Assembly (NCBI RefSeq): GCF_910591885.1
Contig: NC_063278.1
Span: 19,669,989-19,733,988 of the forward strand
Length of the DNA: 64,000 nt
Reading direction: 5' to 3'
Source of the DNA: Bombus terrestris
Lineage: Eukaryota; Arthropoda; Insecta; Hymenoptera; Apidae
Below the pieces are notes generated by a model. That model did no database searches. It worked only from the letters and a program-made list of their open reading frames with translations, and had not been told where the DNA came from. Positions 24,838 to 35,024 of this stretch are shown in pieces. Both the position numbers and the translations under genes were made by a program. The stretch's first letter is position 1. Each line of letters begins with the position of its first letter.

Positions 24838-25241
24838 TCAGTTGCTCCATTTAAGCCTACTTCAAGACGATGAGATATCGTCACATAGATTTAAATGAAA
24901 TATTTTGCGAATTTCGTGAAGGCTGTGCAACATCGCAGCGGTTGCAGGTATAGAAAAACGTTGTTCAGGATGTTAACCTTGAAAACATGTTTCACTGGCA
25001 AAATCATTGCGATATACTCATTAAAAAAAAAGAAAAATATTAGTTTCGCTAGATCCTAGTCGAGAAAAGTAGCTTTAAGAATGAAAGAACCAAAGCCCCT
25101 TACGGCCCGAAAGAACAAATGATGGTGATATGCACTCAGTAATAATTCTCTGTCACTACGTCTTATATTGCGAATAAGATGTTTGGTAAGGTATCAATCC
25201 TTAATGTTACAGATTGATAAAGGATATCGGAGGAGAATAAA
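24838..25241 (+). promoter_or_regulatory. Predicted start region and 5' leader intron of unit 2
   Basis: TCAGTTGCTCC at 24838 fits the arthropod initiator pattern (TCA-G/T-T-C/T). It is followed by a donor-like GTTGCAG|GTATAG at 24941-24953 and an acceptor TTACAG at 25207-25212, 29 nt before the ATG. This suggests a noncoding first exon (about 24840-24947) and a leader intron (24948-25212). The same three elements recur at the same spacing before units 5, 6 and 7, and the donor and acceptor, more weakly, before unit 3. No clear TATA box is seen. Transcript data would be needed to prove the leader. Confidence 0.4.
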
Positions 25242-28226
25242 ATGGGTGTCAAACGTATCATTCTCAAAGGGATGAAATCGCATTCGGTGCTACCGACACT
25301 CTTAGGCATGTCGCTGTATGTCATCTATTCGATTTTTCCATACTCTTCGTCCAATGTTCCTACCAAATCATTACTGCCGACCTACGATTTCATAATCGTA
25401 GGCGGTGGTTCAGCAGGTATGTCTTATCACGATGCCGAAACAAAGTTTCGTTAAAAATCTTATAAAAGTATACCTAAAACAGCCGCAGCTGCGTATGTGC
25501 GTGCAAAGAAGAAGGCATTGTTACTTGTATAATCGCGCAACACCAAAAACGTTACGTACTTCCCATATATCGATTTTTTCCAAATTTCATTTTCCGATCT
25601 ATCTATCTATCTATCATAGACATTAGTGATCATACGCGCTATTTATATACATTAATGAAGAAATTTGATCTACAATTTTACAAAATTTTTTACAAAATTT
25701 TATATACATTAATGAAGAAAAATGGGATCATTGTGAAAACATTGTGAATTTATCGCGAAGCATTATTTCTAATTTCGACAATTTTACTCCCAATCTCGAT
25801 GTGTTGATGTAAAACTACAAATTTCTGATTTGAAAATATTTACAACATCTAAGGAAATATTTTCTTAGGCATGTTTTATTTAGATACTCAATGAATTTAC
25901 ACCATTGCAGGAAACGTTATGGCGAATCGCTTGTCCGAGATAGAAGATTGGGACGTACTCCTGTTGGAAGCAGGAGCCGATGGAAGTGCTATATATGATG
26001 TTCCTACTCTTGCCCCCACTTTGCAAGGATCCGAAATCGATTGGAATTACACGACGGAACCGAACGAAAATTACTGTCTCGGTAAATAGTATTGAATAAT
26101 AAATAATTATAATAATGATCGGTGCTTAATTACAATAATAATACCAGACACTCTAATCATTCACGTTCAACGCTTTATTTTTTCCATTGAAAAAGAAGGA
26201 ATTTGAGAAAAGATAGATAAAATATTATCATGCTTAGAAGGGAATATAAAGTTCTACCTGTGGCAATGCGAATAAATGAAGCGAGTAAATAAGTAAAGCA
26301 AATTCTGCGTGCATCATAATCTTGCAATTGTAATGAATACTAGCACTAAAAAGACGTGAAAATATCGGACCAGAATTATCTTTCGAATACAATAAACAGA
26401 TATTTTAGGCGCAATTAATGCTGAACAAAGTTTAGATTGACATATAATTATATAGATCTATTTATTTTAAATAATGACATTTGATTTGTATATAGAACTT
26501 ACTGTATTTTATATAGAACTTACTTATTTGTATATAGAATATATACTGATTTATATATAGAACAGTCAAATATATTTGCACAGTTCTTGTGTTAACATAA
26601 ATCGAAAAATGAATCTATCGTTCATTCCAAAGAATGAATGAAAGAGTGAATCAGTGACCTTCTAAAATCAATATTCGATTACGAATTACTCGCAATGCTT
26701 CCAAAGTTCTTTTGTAAATTATGTCAACAGCGATGGAGAATCGTCGTTGCCACTGGCCACGTGGCAAGGTGCTTGGAGGCTGCAGCGGCATAAACTACAT
26801 GCTCTACATCCGTGGTGCCAAAAAAGACTACGACATCTGGGAACAACAAGGCAATCCAGGATGGTCGTATCAGGATGTGCTGCCTTACTTCCTCAAATCC
26901 GAAGACAATCGAAGTCCCAAATACGCTAAAACACCGTATCACTCGACCGGCGGGTATTTAACCGTCGAAGAACCACGATGGCGCACTCCCCTGGCCGCTG
27001 CGTTCATTCAAGCCGGCCAAGAAATGGGTTACAAGAATAGAGATATCAACGGAGAACGGCACACTGGCTTTATGATTCCTCAAGGCACCATTAGAGATGG
27101 TAGCCGCTGCTCCACAGCGAAAGCCTTCTTGCGGCCAGCCATGTCGCGTAAGAATTTACACGTCGCTATGAAAGCACATGTTACCAAAATTTTAATAGAT
27201 CCGTCAACGAAAAGGGCTTACGGCGTAGAATTCGTTAGAGACGGGGAAACGGTGCGAGTACATGCCAACAAAGAAGTGATCGTTTCTGGAGGAACTATCA
27301 ATAGCCCCCAGTTGTTGATGTTGTCAGGGATAGGACCTAAAGAACACTTATCGAAACACGGTATAACAGTGATTCAGGATTTAAGAGTGGGCCATAATCT
27401 TCAAGACCATATAAGTGTGGGGGGCCTTACGTTCTTGGTGAATGAAGAAATTGCACTCGTACAGAGTAGATTGAATAATATTAGCAACATACTAGAATAC
27501 GTCATATCCGGAGACGGTCCTTTGACAACCTTAGGATTTAATGAAGTAGTAGGTTTTATTAATACCAAATATGCGAATGCCTCCGACGATTTTCCAGACT
27601 TACAAATACATATTTGGACAACGGGGGACTTCACCGAGAGCAGTAGAAAAAGTTTTGGATTGACCAGAGAATTCTATGATGCCGTATTGAAAGATGTTCA
27701 CAACAAGGACGGATGGAGTGCGTACCCTACCCTTTTAAGACCTAAAAGCAGAGGGATTATTGAGCTTCGGAGCAACAATCCTTTCGATTACCCATTGATT
27801 TATCCGAATTATTTCAAGGAGCCAGAAGACATGGCCAAATTGATCGAAGGAGTTAAATTTATAGTCGAGATGAGTCAAACTGCTTCGCTTAGACGTTTTG
27901 GGAGCAAACTGAATCCGAATCCATTTCCTGACTGCAAGCACATCCCATTGTATAGCGAGCCGTACTGGGAGTGCATGATCAGATCTTTCCCCTTAACTGT
28001 AGCACACCCCGTGGGTACTTGCAAGATGGGGCCAAAGTCAGATCCACAAGCGGTGGTTGATCCTTGGCTTCGAGTTTACGGAGTTACTGGACTTCGAGTT
28101 ATAGACAGTTCGATTATGCCAAATTTAATCAGTGGCAATATCAATGCGCCTACTATTATGATCGCAGAGAAGGGCTCCGATATGGTCAAAGAGAAATGGT
28201 TGACGAAATTAGACGTATATCAATAG
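25242..28226 (+). CDS. GMC oxidoreductase unit 2, glucose dehydrogenase [FAD, quinone]-like, intact
   Basis: Coding exons are 25242-25416, 25911-26081 and 26731-28226 (GT/AG introns, both split after codon position 1). They encode 613 residues, the usual length for insect GMC enzymes. A hydrophobic stretch at residues 15-34 suggests a signal peptide or anchor. The FAD-binding GxGxxG is at 54-59, GMC signature 1 around 127-140, and signature 2 (GGTINSPQLLMLSGIG) at 302-317. The C-terminus has the active-site pair, His541 in HPVGTCKMG and Asn587 in GNINAPTIM. The family oxidises alcohols such as glucose to the lactone using FAD; the substrate here is unknown. Signature 1 reads GGCSGIN, with Cys where G, S or T is usual. 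Its mid-segment (IWTTGDFTESSRK) is unique in the array, whereas the adjoining ISVGGLTFLVNEEI stretch is almost identical in DNA to unit 1. Intact frame and splice sites argue that it is functional. Confidence 0.92.
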
Positions 28227-28300
28227 CTGCTATTGTAAATTAATTTTATGCACCTGTTTGTACTATTGCGTGTATTTATTACATGAGCGAAATTATTTTA

Positions 28301-28306
28301 AATAAA
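28301..28306 (+). terminator. Polyadenylation signal of unit 2
   Basis: AATAAA lies 75 nt after the unit-2 stop codon and just before a transposable element insertion at 28333, so the 3' end of the gene is probably intact. Confidence 0.55.
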
Positions 28307-28332
28307 ATTTGATGGGTATGGTACTTCTGTAT

Positions 28333-28896
28333 TGTAGTATCGTGGAAATTTAGGTATACATTTTTCCTGATACTATTTATAATTTGTAATTTATTTACAA
28401 TAAATTAGTTATACAGATATTAATGAGACAGAAAACGATGATTGTTTAATATAATACTAAATGTAACAATCTTACTCTAATTCGACCACTCTCGCAATTA
28501 AACAACTCCAACAACTCAATCTCTCAGCTACGCTGGTAACTCACGCAACTCGACAACGCTGACAACTCCACTCTCAACAATACTAACACCTCTCGCAACT
28601 CGACAACGCTAACAACTCTACTCTTCGACTCCTCGATTAACTCTGACCTCTCGACTCATCTCACTTCTCGATCAACCGTCCAACGCTTCTCGATCAACAA
28701 CAACTTTTTTAGATTCAAACCGTCCTCCTCCGTTGGCGTTATTTTTTCCCCTCTCAAATTCCGTCCTGTTAACGCTCCACAAGAACTAGGTGATTTTAGT
28801 CACATAGGTTTTTTTCCCTATGTAAGCTAACAACGGAAGGACAGACGACATTGTTTTGATCGATTTCTAACCAGGCTTTTTCCTCACGATACTACA
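28333..28896 (-). mobile_element. Solo-LTR-like element related to the TGTAGTATC family
   Basis: The 564-bp element begins TGTAGTATCGTGG and ends CTCACGATACTACA, a 12-bp inverted terminal match. It is flanked on both sides by GTAT (28329-28332 and 28897-28900), an exact 4-bp target duplication. The right end resembles that of 14703-15137 (AGGC then CACGATACTACA), so it belongs to a related family in the same orientation, with a diverged interior. The interior holds imperfect tandem units built on CAACTCGACAACGCT (about 28500-28640). No coding capacity is seen. TG...CA ends suit an LTR, but the long inverted ends also allow a MITE. Confidence 0.72.
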
Positions 28897-28968
28897 GTAT
28901 TTTAAAATGATTTCAGGGAAAATGTTTTTGACACGACTTAGTGGATTGTTAAATTAGTTCTCACTTAC

Positions 28969-29635
28969 TGTAAATTTCGAGCTATCGCGGGGAGACGCGG
29001 TCGTTAGAATACGCGTCAACGAGAGTCGTAAATTCCCGTTACGATTAGAATAATCGACACCACGAATAGTTCGATCCCCGTATTTCGGTTAGGATAATCG
29101 GGGTGGTTGATGCGGTATAACACTGAGAGTCACAGAATTATAATAATGTATATTTCCAACACTTAGTCTACACGATTGAAAAGATATCAACAATTAACAA
29201 CCTTATCGCACGCAGATAATATAGATGTATACAATATAGAGCAAGGCTCTTACAATTGAGCTTAGTCTCTTGGTGGACGTAGCACGATATGATACTTAAT
29301 AGAATAAGCGAATGTTTGGCTCAATGTGTTATGTTCGACGCGTCACAAGGAACTGATCGACTTTTGATGATTTCTTTGTCTCATCTTTAAGACGACCCCC
29401 ACTATACTTAGGTCACGCCACCGTTCGCGCCTATGATCACGTATGTCTGTTCTTGCGTGAAAAACGTAACGGACCAAATTCGACGTTTCGAGAACTCGTT
29501 GCTTGGCGACAGCTATGGGCTCGTCGATACATTGTATATGATCCGGCGGTCAGATAAGACGATCTGACTGAGACATTGTAGGGCCGCGAGTGACGGTTAG
29601 AAAATACAGCCTGTGTTAAGCCTCGTGGCGTAACA
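28969..29635 (-). mobile_element. Solo LTR, TGTTACGCC family, with 5-bp target duplication
   Basis: The 667-bp element has TGTAAATTTCG at its left end and GGCGTAACA at its right end. Perfect CTTAC duplications flank it (28964-28968, 29636-29640). On the minus strand it reads TGTTACGCCACGAGG...ACA, an arrangement common in insect LTR retrotransposons. No internal domain or second LTR is present, so it is a solo LTR. It is GC-richer than its surroundings and lies only 72 bp from the element at 28333-28896. Confidence 0.82.
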
Positions 29636-29640
29636 CTTAC

Positions 29641-30463
29641 CGATTACCGATATGAGTTGTATCCCAATCGACGCATCGTAACCCGATCTGAGCCCTCGCG
29701 AAGTCGATGAGAATCCGGGCTGCGTCCCCTTGCTGCCGCTTCGAGGTTACCCATCTTCTCTCATAACACCTATTAGGAAGGCGTCGGTTTGGGGGAAATG
29801 TCATCCGATTTGAGCGAGGAAAGTAATGCCTACATTTGTGCCAACATACAAAAATGAGTGTGATGAGTCTTGTGCGGAATTTTACTGCAAACTATCGTCT
29901 TGCGATATATTGTCTCGCGGGGTATTGTCTTGAGAAATATTGCATTGGCAAGTATCAGCGGTGAAACTGTAGAGCCATTGCTTCCACACGGATTTCGATG
30001 ATTTTTTAATATCTTGTTATTTTATGATCCGGAACAACTTTAACAAAAATCTACAGACACCACTACATTGAATTCTGCCTATAATTATACGCCCGTAAAA
30101 TCGTACGCGTTAGTATTCGTTGTTAAAAGCTGGACAGAATTACCTGACCTAGAAACCTAACACTTAACTTCTGTTTATGTATACAATCGAGAGTTGGACG
30201 AACTTGGATAAAGATCCGTTCAGAACTGTATATGCGGAACTATGAGACAAGTCTGCTATAATTGAATTAAAAGTCAATATCATCAAAGAGCTGGGTTTGA
30301 GTTTGGGGTAGGCTTTACAATCTGGCCGTCGTGAAGCTGGCTGACAGTATTTGGATGGAGCAATAAAAATTCTCCCAGTTTTTAAAATAATATCAATTAT
30401 TCATGTCCCTATTAATTTGATAATTAATTTGTACTTACCTCCACAAGCGTTATTTTTTTAGAA
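29641..30463. other. Spacer before unit 3
   Basis: Positions of roughly 29,790-30,070 align with 41,400-41,680, 49,260-49,500 and 57,680-57,930 in the later spacers, sharing blocks such as GATATATTGTCTCG. The rest, to 30,463, is unique and AT-rich. No gene is seen. Confidence 0.55.
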
Positions 30464-30834
30464 GCGTCCTGCAGTCGAAATTCGGGGATTACTTTGCAGT
30501 AAATTGAGCACAATGTCATCGTCTACCAGAGAAAGTCGGTCAGAGTGTGACTGGTCTTGCAGTTTGAAATCACCACGTCTGAATTTTGCAAACTATTTTT
30601 TTATGCTGCGAAAAGCTGCCATACAGTCGTGGTAAACATCGTGAATATTTTTGCAACATTTTGCACCGTTACATCTTCCCAGAATTTCAGCAACATGAAA
30701 TAATGCGCAGATAAACCTGTTGCTCGCTTATTATCAAAATCTTTTATTGCATTGTAAAAGCTGACAAAACACGAATGTCCGCTGTTGAAACAACAACTGA
30801 ATATCATCCTCTTTATCTCAATTATATATGGCAC
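30464..30834 (-). pseudogene. mariner transposase N-terminal remnant upstream of unit 3
   Basis: On the minus strand a frame reads FAKFRRGDFKLQDQ followed by SLVDDDIVLNLLQSNPRIST, which matches the second helix-turn-helix and linker region of mariner transposases. The preceding part (30597-30834) encodes a helix-turn-helix-like stretch (LLKFWEDVTVQNVAKI) in another frame, so a frameshift separates them. The catalytic D,D,D domain is missing. It is the best-preserved of the three mariner pieces in the window. Confidence 0.75.
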
Positions 30835-31453
30835 TTGTGAACAAATAATTTATCTTTTAGAATCAGGCACGACCTTTTTACTGATCCAATATCCACAATT
30901 TGGACAAACCATCTAAATCTTCTCGCAACAGTCGAGATCTGAAATGTATCCACGGTTTACATAAATTAATCGCATCTTTGTTTACCTTAGATAAGAAACG
31001 CACATATGTATGTAATTCTGACCTGATGCAATAGTGATACAGGATATAGTATTTAAGCCATCCCCAAGAAGCGTTCGTTGCCATTGTTCACGTCGCATCG
31101 AAGCACGCTCTTAGGTATGGTAAACATAATCACCCATATATGAAATCGATCTCTAAATTTCAGTATTTTCGCTAATACTTGGCTATTACATTATTTCTGA
31201 TCTTTTACATCTTACCACATAATATCCACACCTATGCTATAAGTTTACTAATACCACATAGATTTCTCTTCTGTATTTGTGAAGTGTTAAAAATAATTAG
31301 CTTTCTCATTAATGAGTTAAGTTTAGGTTGAGCTGTATAAAAATGAAATTGTGTACTGCAAGATGAAGAGTAATCATAACGTGAATTTCATTAAATTATT
31401 TTGCGAATATTTATCTTGGAAACAAAAATCGAGCACCACCGCGCCGGTGGCAC

Positions 31454-31720
31454 GTATATGAAAAAGTTGTACAAAACGTCAATTTCGGCAATATGTATTA
31501 AGGTCATCGAAATTAATGAATTGTACACTTCTTAGAATAATTAGCAAACAAGATATTTGTTTCTACAAACTTTGCTACAAACCATTGGAGTGTAGTAGAT
31601 TGAAGAATGTAAGAAACAAATACCGATCGTGTCTGAAGAGATAAATAAGGATAATACATGTTTATTAATAATTCTCTGTTACTTAATATCATAGATTGAT
31701 AACGGAAATATAAGTACAAA
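31454..31720 (+). promoter_or_regulatory. Putative leader intron of unit 3
   Basis: A donor-like GGTGGCAC|GTATATG at 31446-31460 aligns with the GTTGCAG|GTATAG donor of other units, and ATCATAG at 31688-31694 gives an acceptor 26 nt before the ATG. The initiator-like motif is not conserved here (TTTAGGTTGAG near 31325), so evidence is weaker than for units 2, 5, 6 and 7. Confidence 0.3.
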
Positions 31721-32894
31721 ATGGATGTCCAACGCATCATTTTCGGAGGGATGAAATCACAACCGATTACATCGATCATTTCGATGCTCATAAGCATGTC
31801 GCTATACGCTATCTATTCGATTGTTCCTTACTCTTCGACGAATGTTCCTTCCAAATCGCTATTGCCAGCTTACGATTTCATAGTCGTGGGCAGTGGTTCT
31901 GCAGGTATGGTTTTTCATATTATCCACGTGAAGTTCTGTCCTAAAAATTATAAAAGTGTGTCAAAGATAACTGCACCGATGTGTTTGCATGCGAAGAAGG
32001 TCGCGTTATTGCTCCTAATATGATGGATAGATGCAAAAAATTTAACAATTCACACATCCCGATCTTTTGCCAAATTTTCTTCGACGACACTGTCAATCCA
32101 CTGGATACATTGTATGCAATGTTGTGCGTTATTTTAACATCTAATTTCCTTCGTCTAAATATATTTTCCGTTTACTTTGTAAACGTACTTTTGCATTATC
32201 GTGAATTTCGATTCGTAGTTTCGACAAATTATCTCCCTTCCTTGATGATTTGAAATTAGACTACGAACATTCGACTCAAAGATATCTGGGACATTAAACT
32301 GGATTAAGATTTCATAGATATGTTTTCTTTAAAATGCTCTGTAACTTTACACGATGACAGGAGCCGTGGTGGCAAGTCGCTTGTCCGAAATAGAAGATTG
32401 GAACGTACTCCTGCTGGAAGTAGGTGAAGATGGAAGTGTTGTCTATGATATTCCTTCTCTTGCCGACAATCTACAGCTCACCAAAGTCGATTGGGATTAC
32501 AGGACGGAACCCAATGAAAATTATTGTCGAGGTAAAAAGTGTCGAATTATACTGACTTACAAATAAAAACAGTAAGTAGTTAATTACAGAAACAATACTG
32601 CATCCCCTAATCATTAACGTCTAACGTTCTATTTTTTACGTTGAAAAGAAGGGGACGTAGATAAAATTATATAACGCTTGGAAAGGATTATAAAATGCAA
32701 CCTAAAGCAATGAGAATAAACGAAGTGTGTAAATAAGTAAATCTTCCTATAACATTGGCAAATCATCACAATTCATTTCCAACGTAAATTGTCACTAAAC
32801 ATACCAGAGAAGTTAAAATGACAGATTTGAAATTTTGTATTCTACAATTACTAAAAACATACAGGTATTATTGCTATTAAGGTTTTATCTCATA

Positions 32895-32934
<40 letters not shown>

Positions 32935-35024
32935 TGGGTGGATGAATGTATAACAGAAAATATATATAAACAAGATTAAGTATAAGTACAATGTGTATAC
33001 TAATCCAGATGCGCACAATAGTAGCGTTACTTTACGAAAGAGCTTCGAAGCCATGGGTCTATGGGTATTAATACAATTACGAAAAATTGGCTTGTCTGTA
33101 CCCCGCCGCATCATCTGTGAAAGGCATGATCTTAGTAAGGCTATGAGGCTGAGAGGCCCTTCAAATTGATTTAGTGTTAAACAATACTCAATGGCTTCGA
33201 AGACTAAGAAAGCTAAACACAAGAGATGATGTGCAGTTTTATATGGAGTGGGACCCACTTCAACAATTGCCAAAATTAATATTGCTTTTTTTTAAATTTA
33301 CGAATTTGCAGGCTTATTAATTTCAAGTAACACCACTTGAATTATATTGATTTGCATTTAGAACCAATAGGTAGATTTCGGCATACCTAATGTCAAATCT
33401 AAAACGAAGAATGAATCTATCGCCGAACCCAAAGATATATAAACGTGAATTCATAACCAAACGACAACAATATTCGTTTATGAATTATTTACAACGCTTT
33501 TGATGTACTTTAACGTAAATTATACCCACAGCGATGGAGAATGGTCGTTGCCGCTGGCCACGTGGCAAGGTGCTTGGAGGTAGCAGCGGAATAAACTCCA
33601 TGCTTTACGTCCGTGGTTCCAAAAAAGACTACGACAACTGGGAACAACAAGGCAATCCAGGATGGTCGTATCAGGATGTGCTGCCTTATTTCCTCAAATC
33701 CGAAGACAATCGAAGTCCCAAATACGCTAAAACACCGTATCATTCAACCGGCGGGTACTTAACCGTTGAAGAACCACGATGGCGCACTCCCCTGGCCGCT
33801 GCGTTCCTTCAAGCCGGCCGAGAATTGGGTTTCGAGAATAGGGATATTAATGGAGAACGGCAAACTGGCTTTATGATTCCTCAAGGCACCACCAGAGATG
33901 GCAGCCGCTGCTCTACGGCGAAAGCCTTCTTGCGGCCAGCCAGGAAGCGGAAAAATTTACACGTCGCCATGGAAGCGCATGTTACCAAAATTTTAATAGA
34001 TTCGTCGTCGAAGAAGGCTTACGGCGTGGAGTTCGTTAGAAACGGGGAGACGTTGCGCGTACGTGCCAACAAAGAGGTGATCGTTTCCGGAGGAACTATC
34101 AATAGCCCCCAATTGTTGATGTTGTCAGGAATAGGACCTAAAGAACACTTATTGGAACACCATATACCAGTGATTCAGGATTTAAAAGTGGGTCATAATC
34201 TTCAAGATCATGTTGGAGTCGGAGGACTTATGTTCTTGGTGAATGACGAAATTTCGTCCATAGAGAGCAAGATAACTAATATTAGCTATATCTTAGAATA
34301 CGCCATGTCCGCAGATAGTCCTTTGTCTACCATAGCAACAGTGGAGGGAACATGTTTTATCCATACCAAATACGCGAATGCCTCCGATGACATCCCAGAC
34401 ATACAACTGCATTTTATGTCATCGGGACCAAATAGCGAAATTTTTAGAGAAGATCGTGGACTGACCAGAGAATTCTACGACGCCGTATATGGAAATCTTG
34501 GTGGCAAGGGCTCGTGGAGCGCATTTCCCGCGCTTTTAAGACCAAAAAGCAGAGGTGTTGTCAAGCTTCGAAGCAAGAATCCGTTCGATCATCCATTGAT
34601 TTATCCGAATTATTTCAAGGAGCCAGAAGACATGGCGACATTGGTTGAAGGAGCTAAGTTTGTATACGAATTGAGTCAAACTCAATCGTTTAAACGATAT
34701 GGAAGTAAAATGAATCCGACACCATTTCCTGGCTGCAAGCATATTCCCAAGTATAGCGATTCTTTCTGGGAGTGCATGGCCAGATTTCTTTCCGTGACTA
34801 TATATCATCCCGTGGGTTCTTGCAAAATGGGACCTAAGTCGGACGCGAATGCCGTGGTAGATCATCGACTTCGGGTTCACGGAGTTGCTGGACTTCGAGT
34901 CATAGACGCCTCGATTATGCCAAACCAAGTGGGTGGTAATACCAATGCGCCGACTATTATGATTGGTGAGAAGGGTGCCGACATGGTAAAAAAGGATTGG
35001 TTGAAGAAACAGGGTTCGGATTGA
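31721..35024 (+). CDS. GMC oxidoreductase unit 3, glucose dehydrogenase [FAD, quinone]-like, intact
   Basis: Exons 31721-31904, 32361-32531 and 33532-35024 encode 615 residues. The N-terminus MDVQRIIFGGMKSQ is followed by a hydrophobic segment (about 17-37) and the FAD motif GSGSAG at 57-62. Signature 1 (GGSSGIN) is at 134-140, signature 2 (GGTINSPQLLMLSGIG) at 305-320, His544 lies in HPVGSCKMG and Asn590 in GNTNAPTIM. A secreted FAD-dependent alcohol or sugar dehydrogenase is likely. Its mid-segment (LHFMSSGPNSEIFRED) is the type shared with units 5 and 6, to which the third exon is very similar. Intron 2 is about 1000 bp against 580-650 in the other units, because of an insertion around 32890-33290. 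Polyadenylation signals follow at 35078 and 35105. Confidence 0.93.
32890..33290. repeat. Insertion in intron 2 of unit 3, starting with an (AG)n microsatellite
   Basis: About 400 bp absent from intron 2 of the other units. It opens with about 15 AG repeats (32897-32926) and continues with sequence of higher complexity. The minus strand is open for 127 codons across it, part of that frame being the translated microsatellite. I do not recognise the protein and found no terminal repeats, so it is an insertion of unknown nature. Confidence 0.55.

Noticed and set aside
25597..25615. (ATCT)n repeat in intron 1 of unit 2
   Set aside because: An ordinary short microsatellite with no indication of function.
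29060..29085. GTTCGATCCC, a tRNA T-arm-like motif
   Set aside because: No acceptor stem, anticodon arm or D-arm pairs with it, and it lies inside a solo LTR.
34536..34928. 130-codon antisense frame within unit 3 exon 3, and similar antisense frames in other units
   Set aside because: Mirror frames of the strongly conserved sense coding sequence; they have no independent support.
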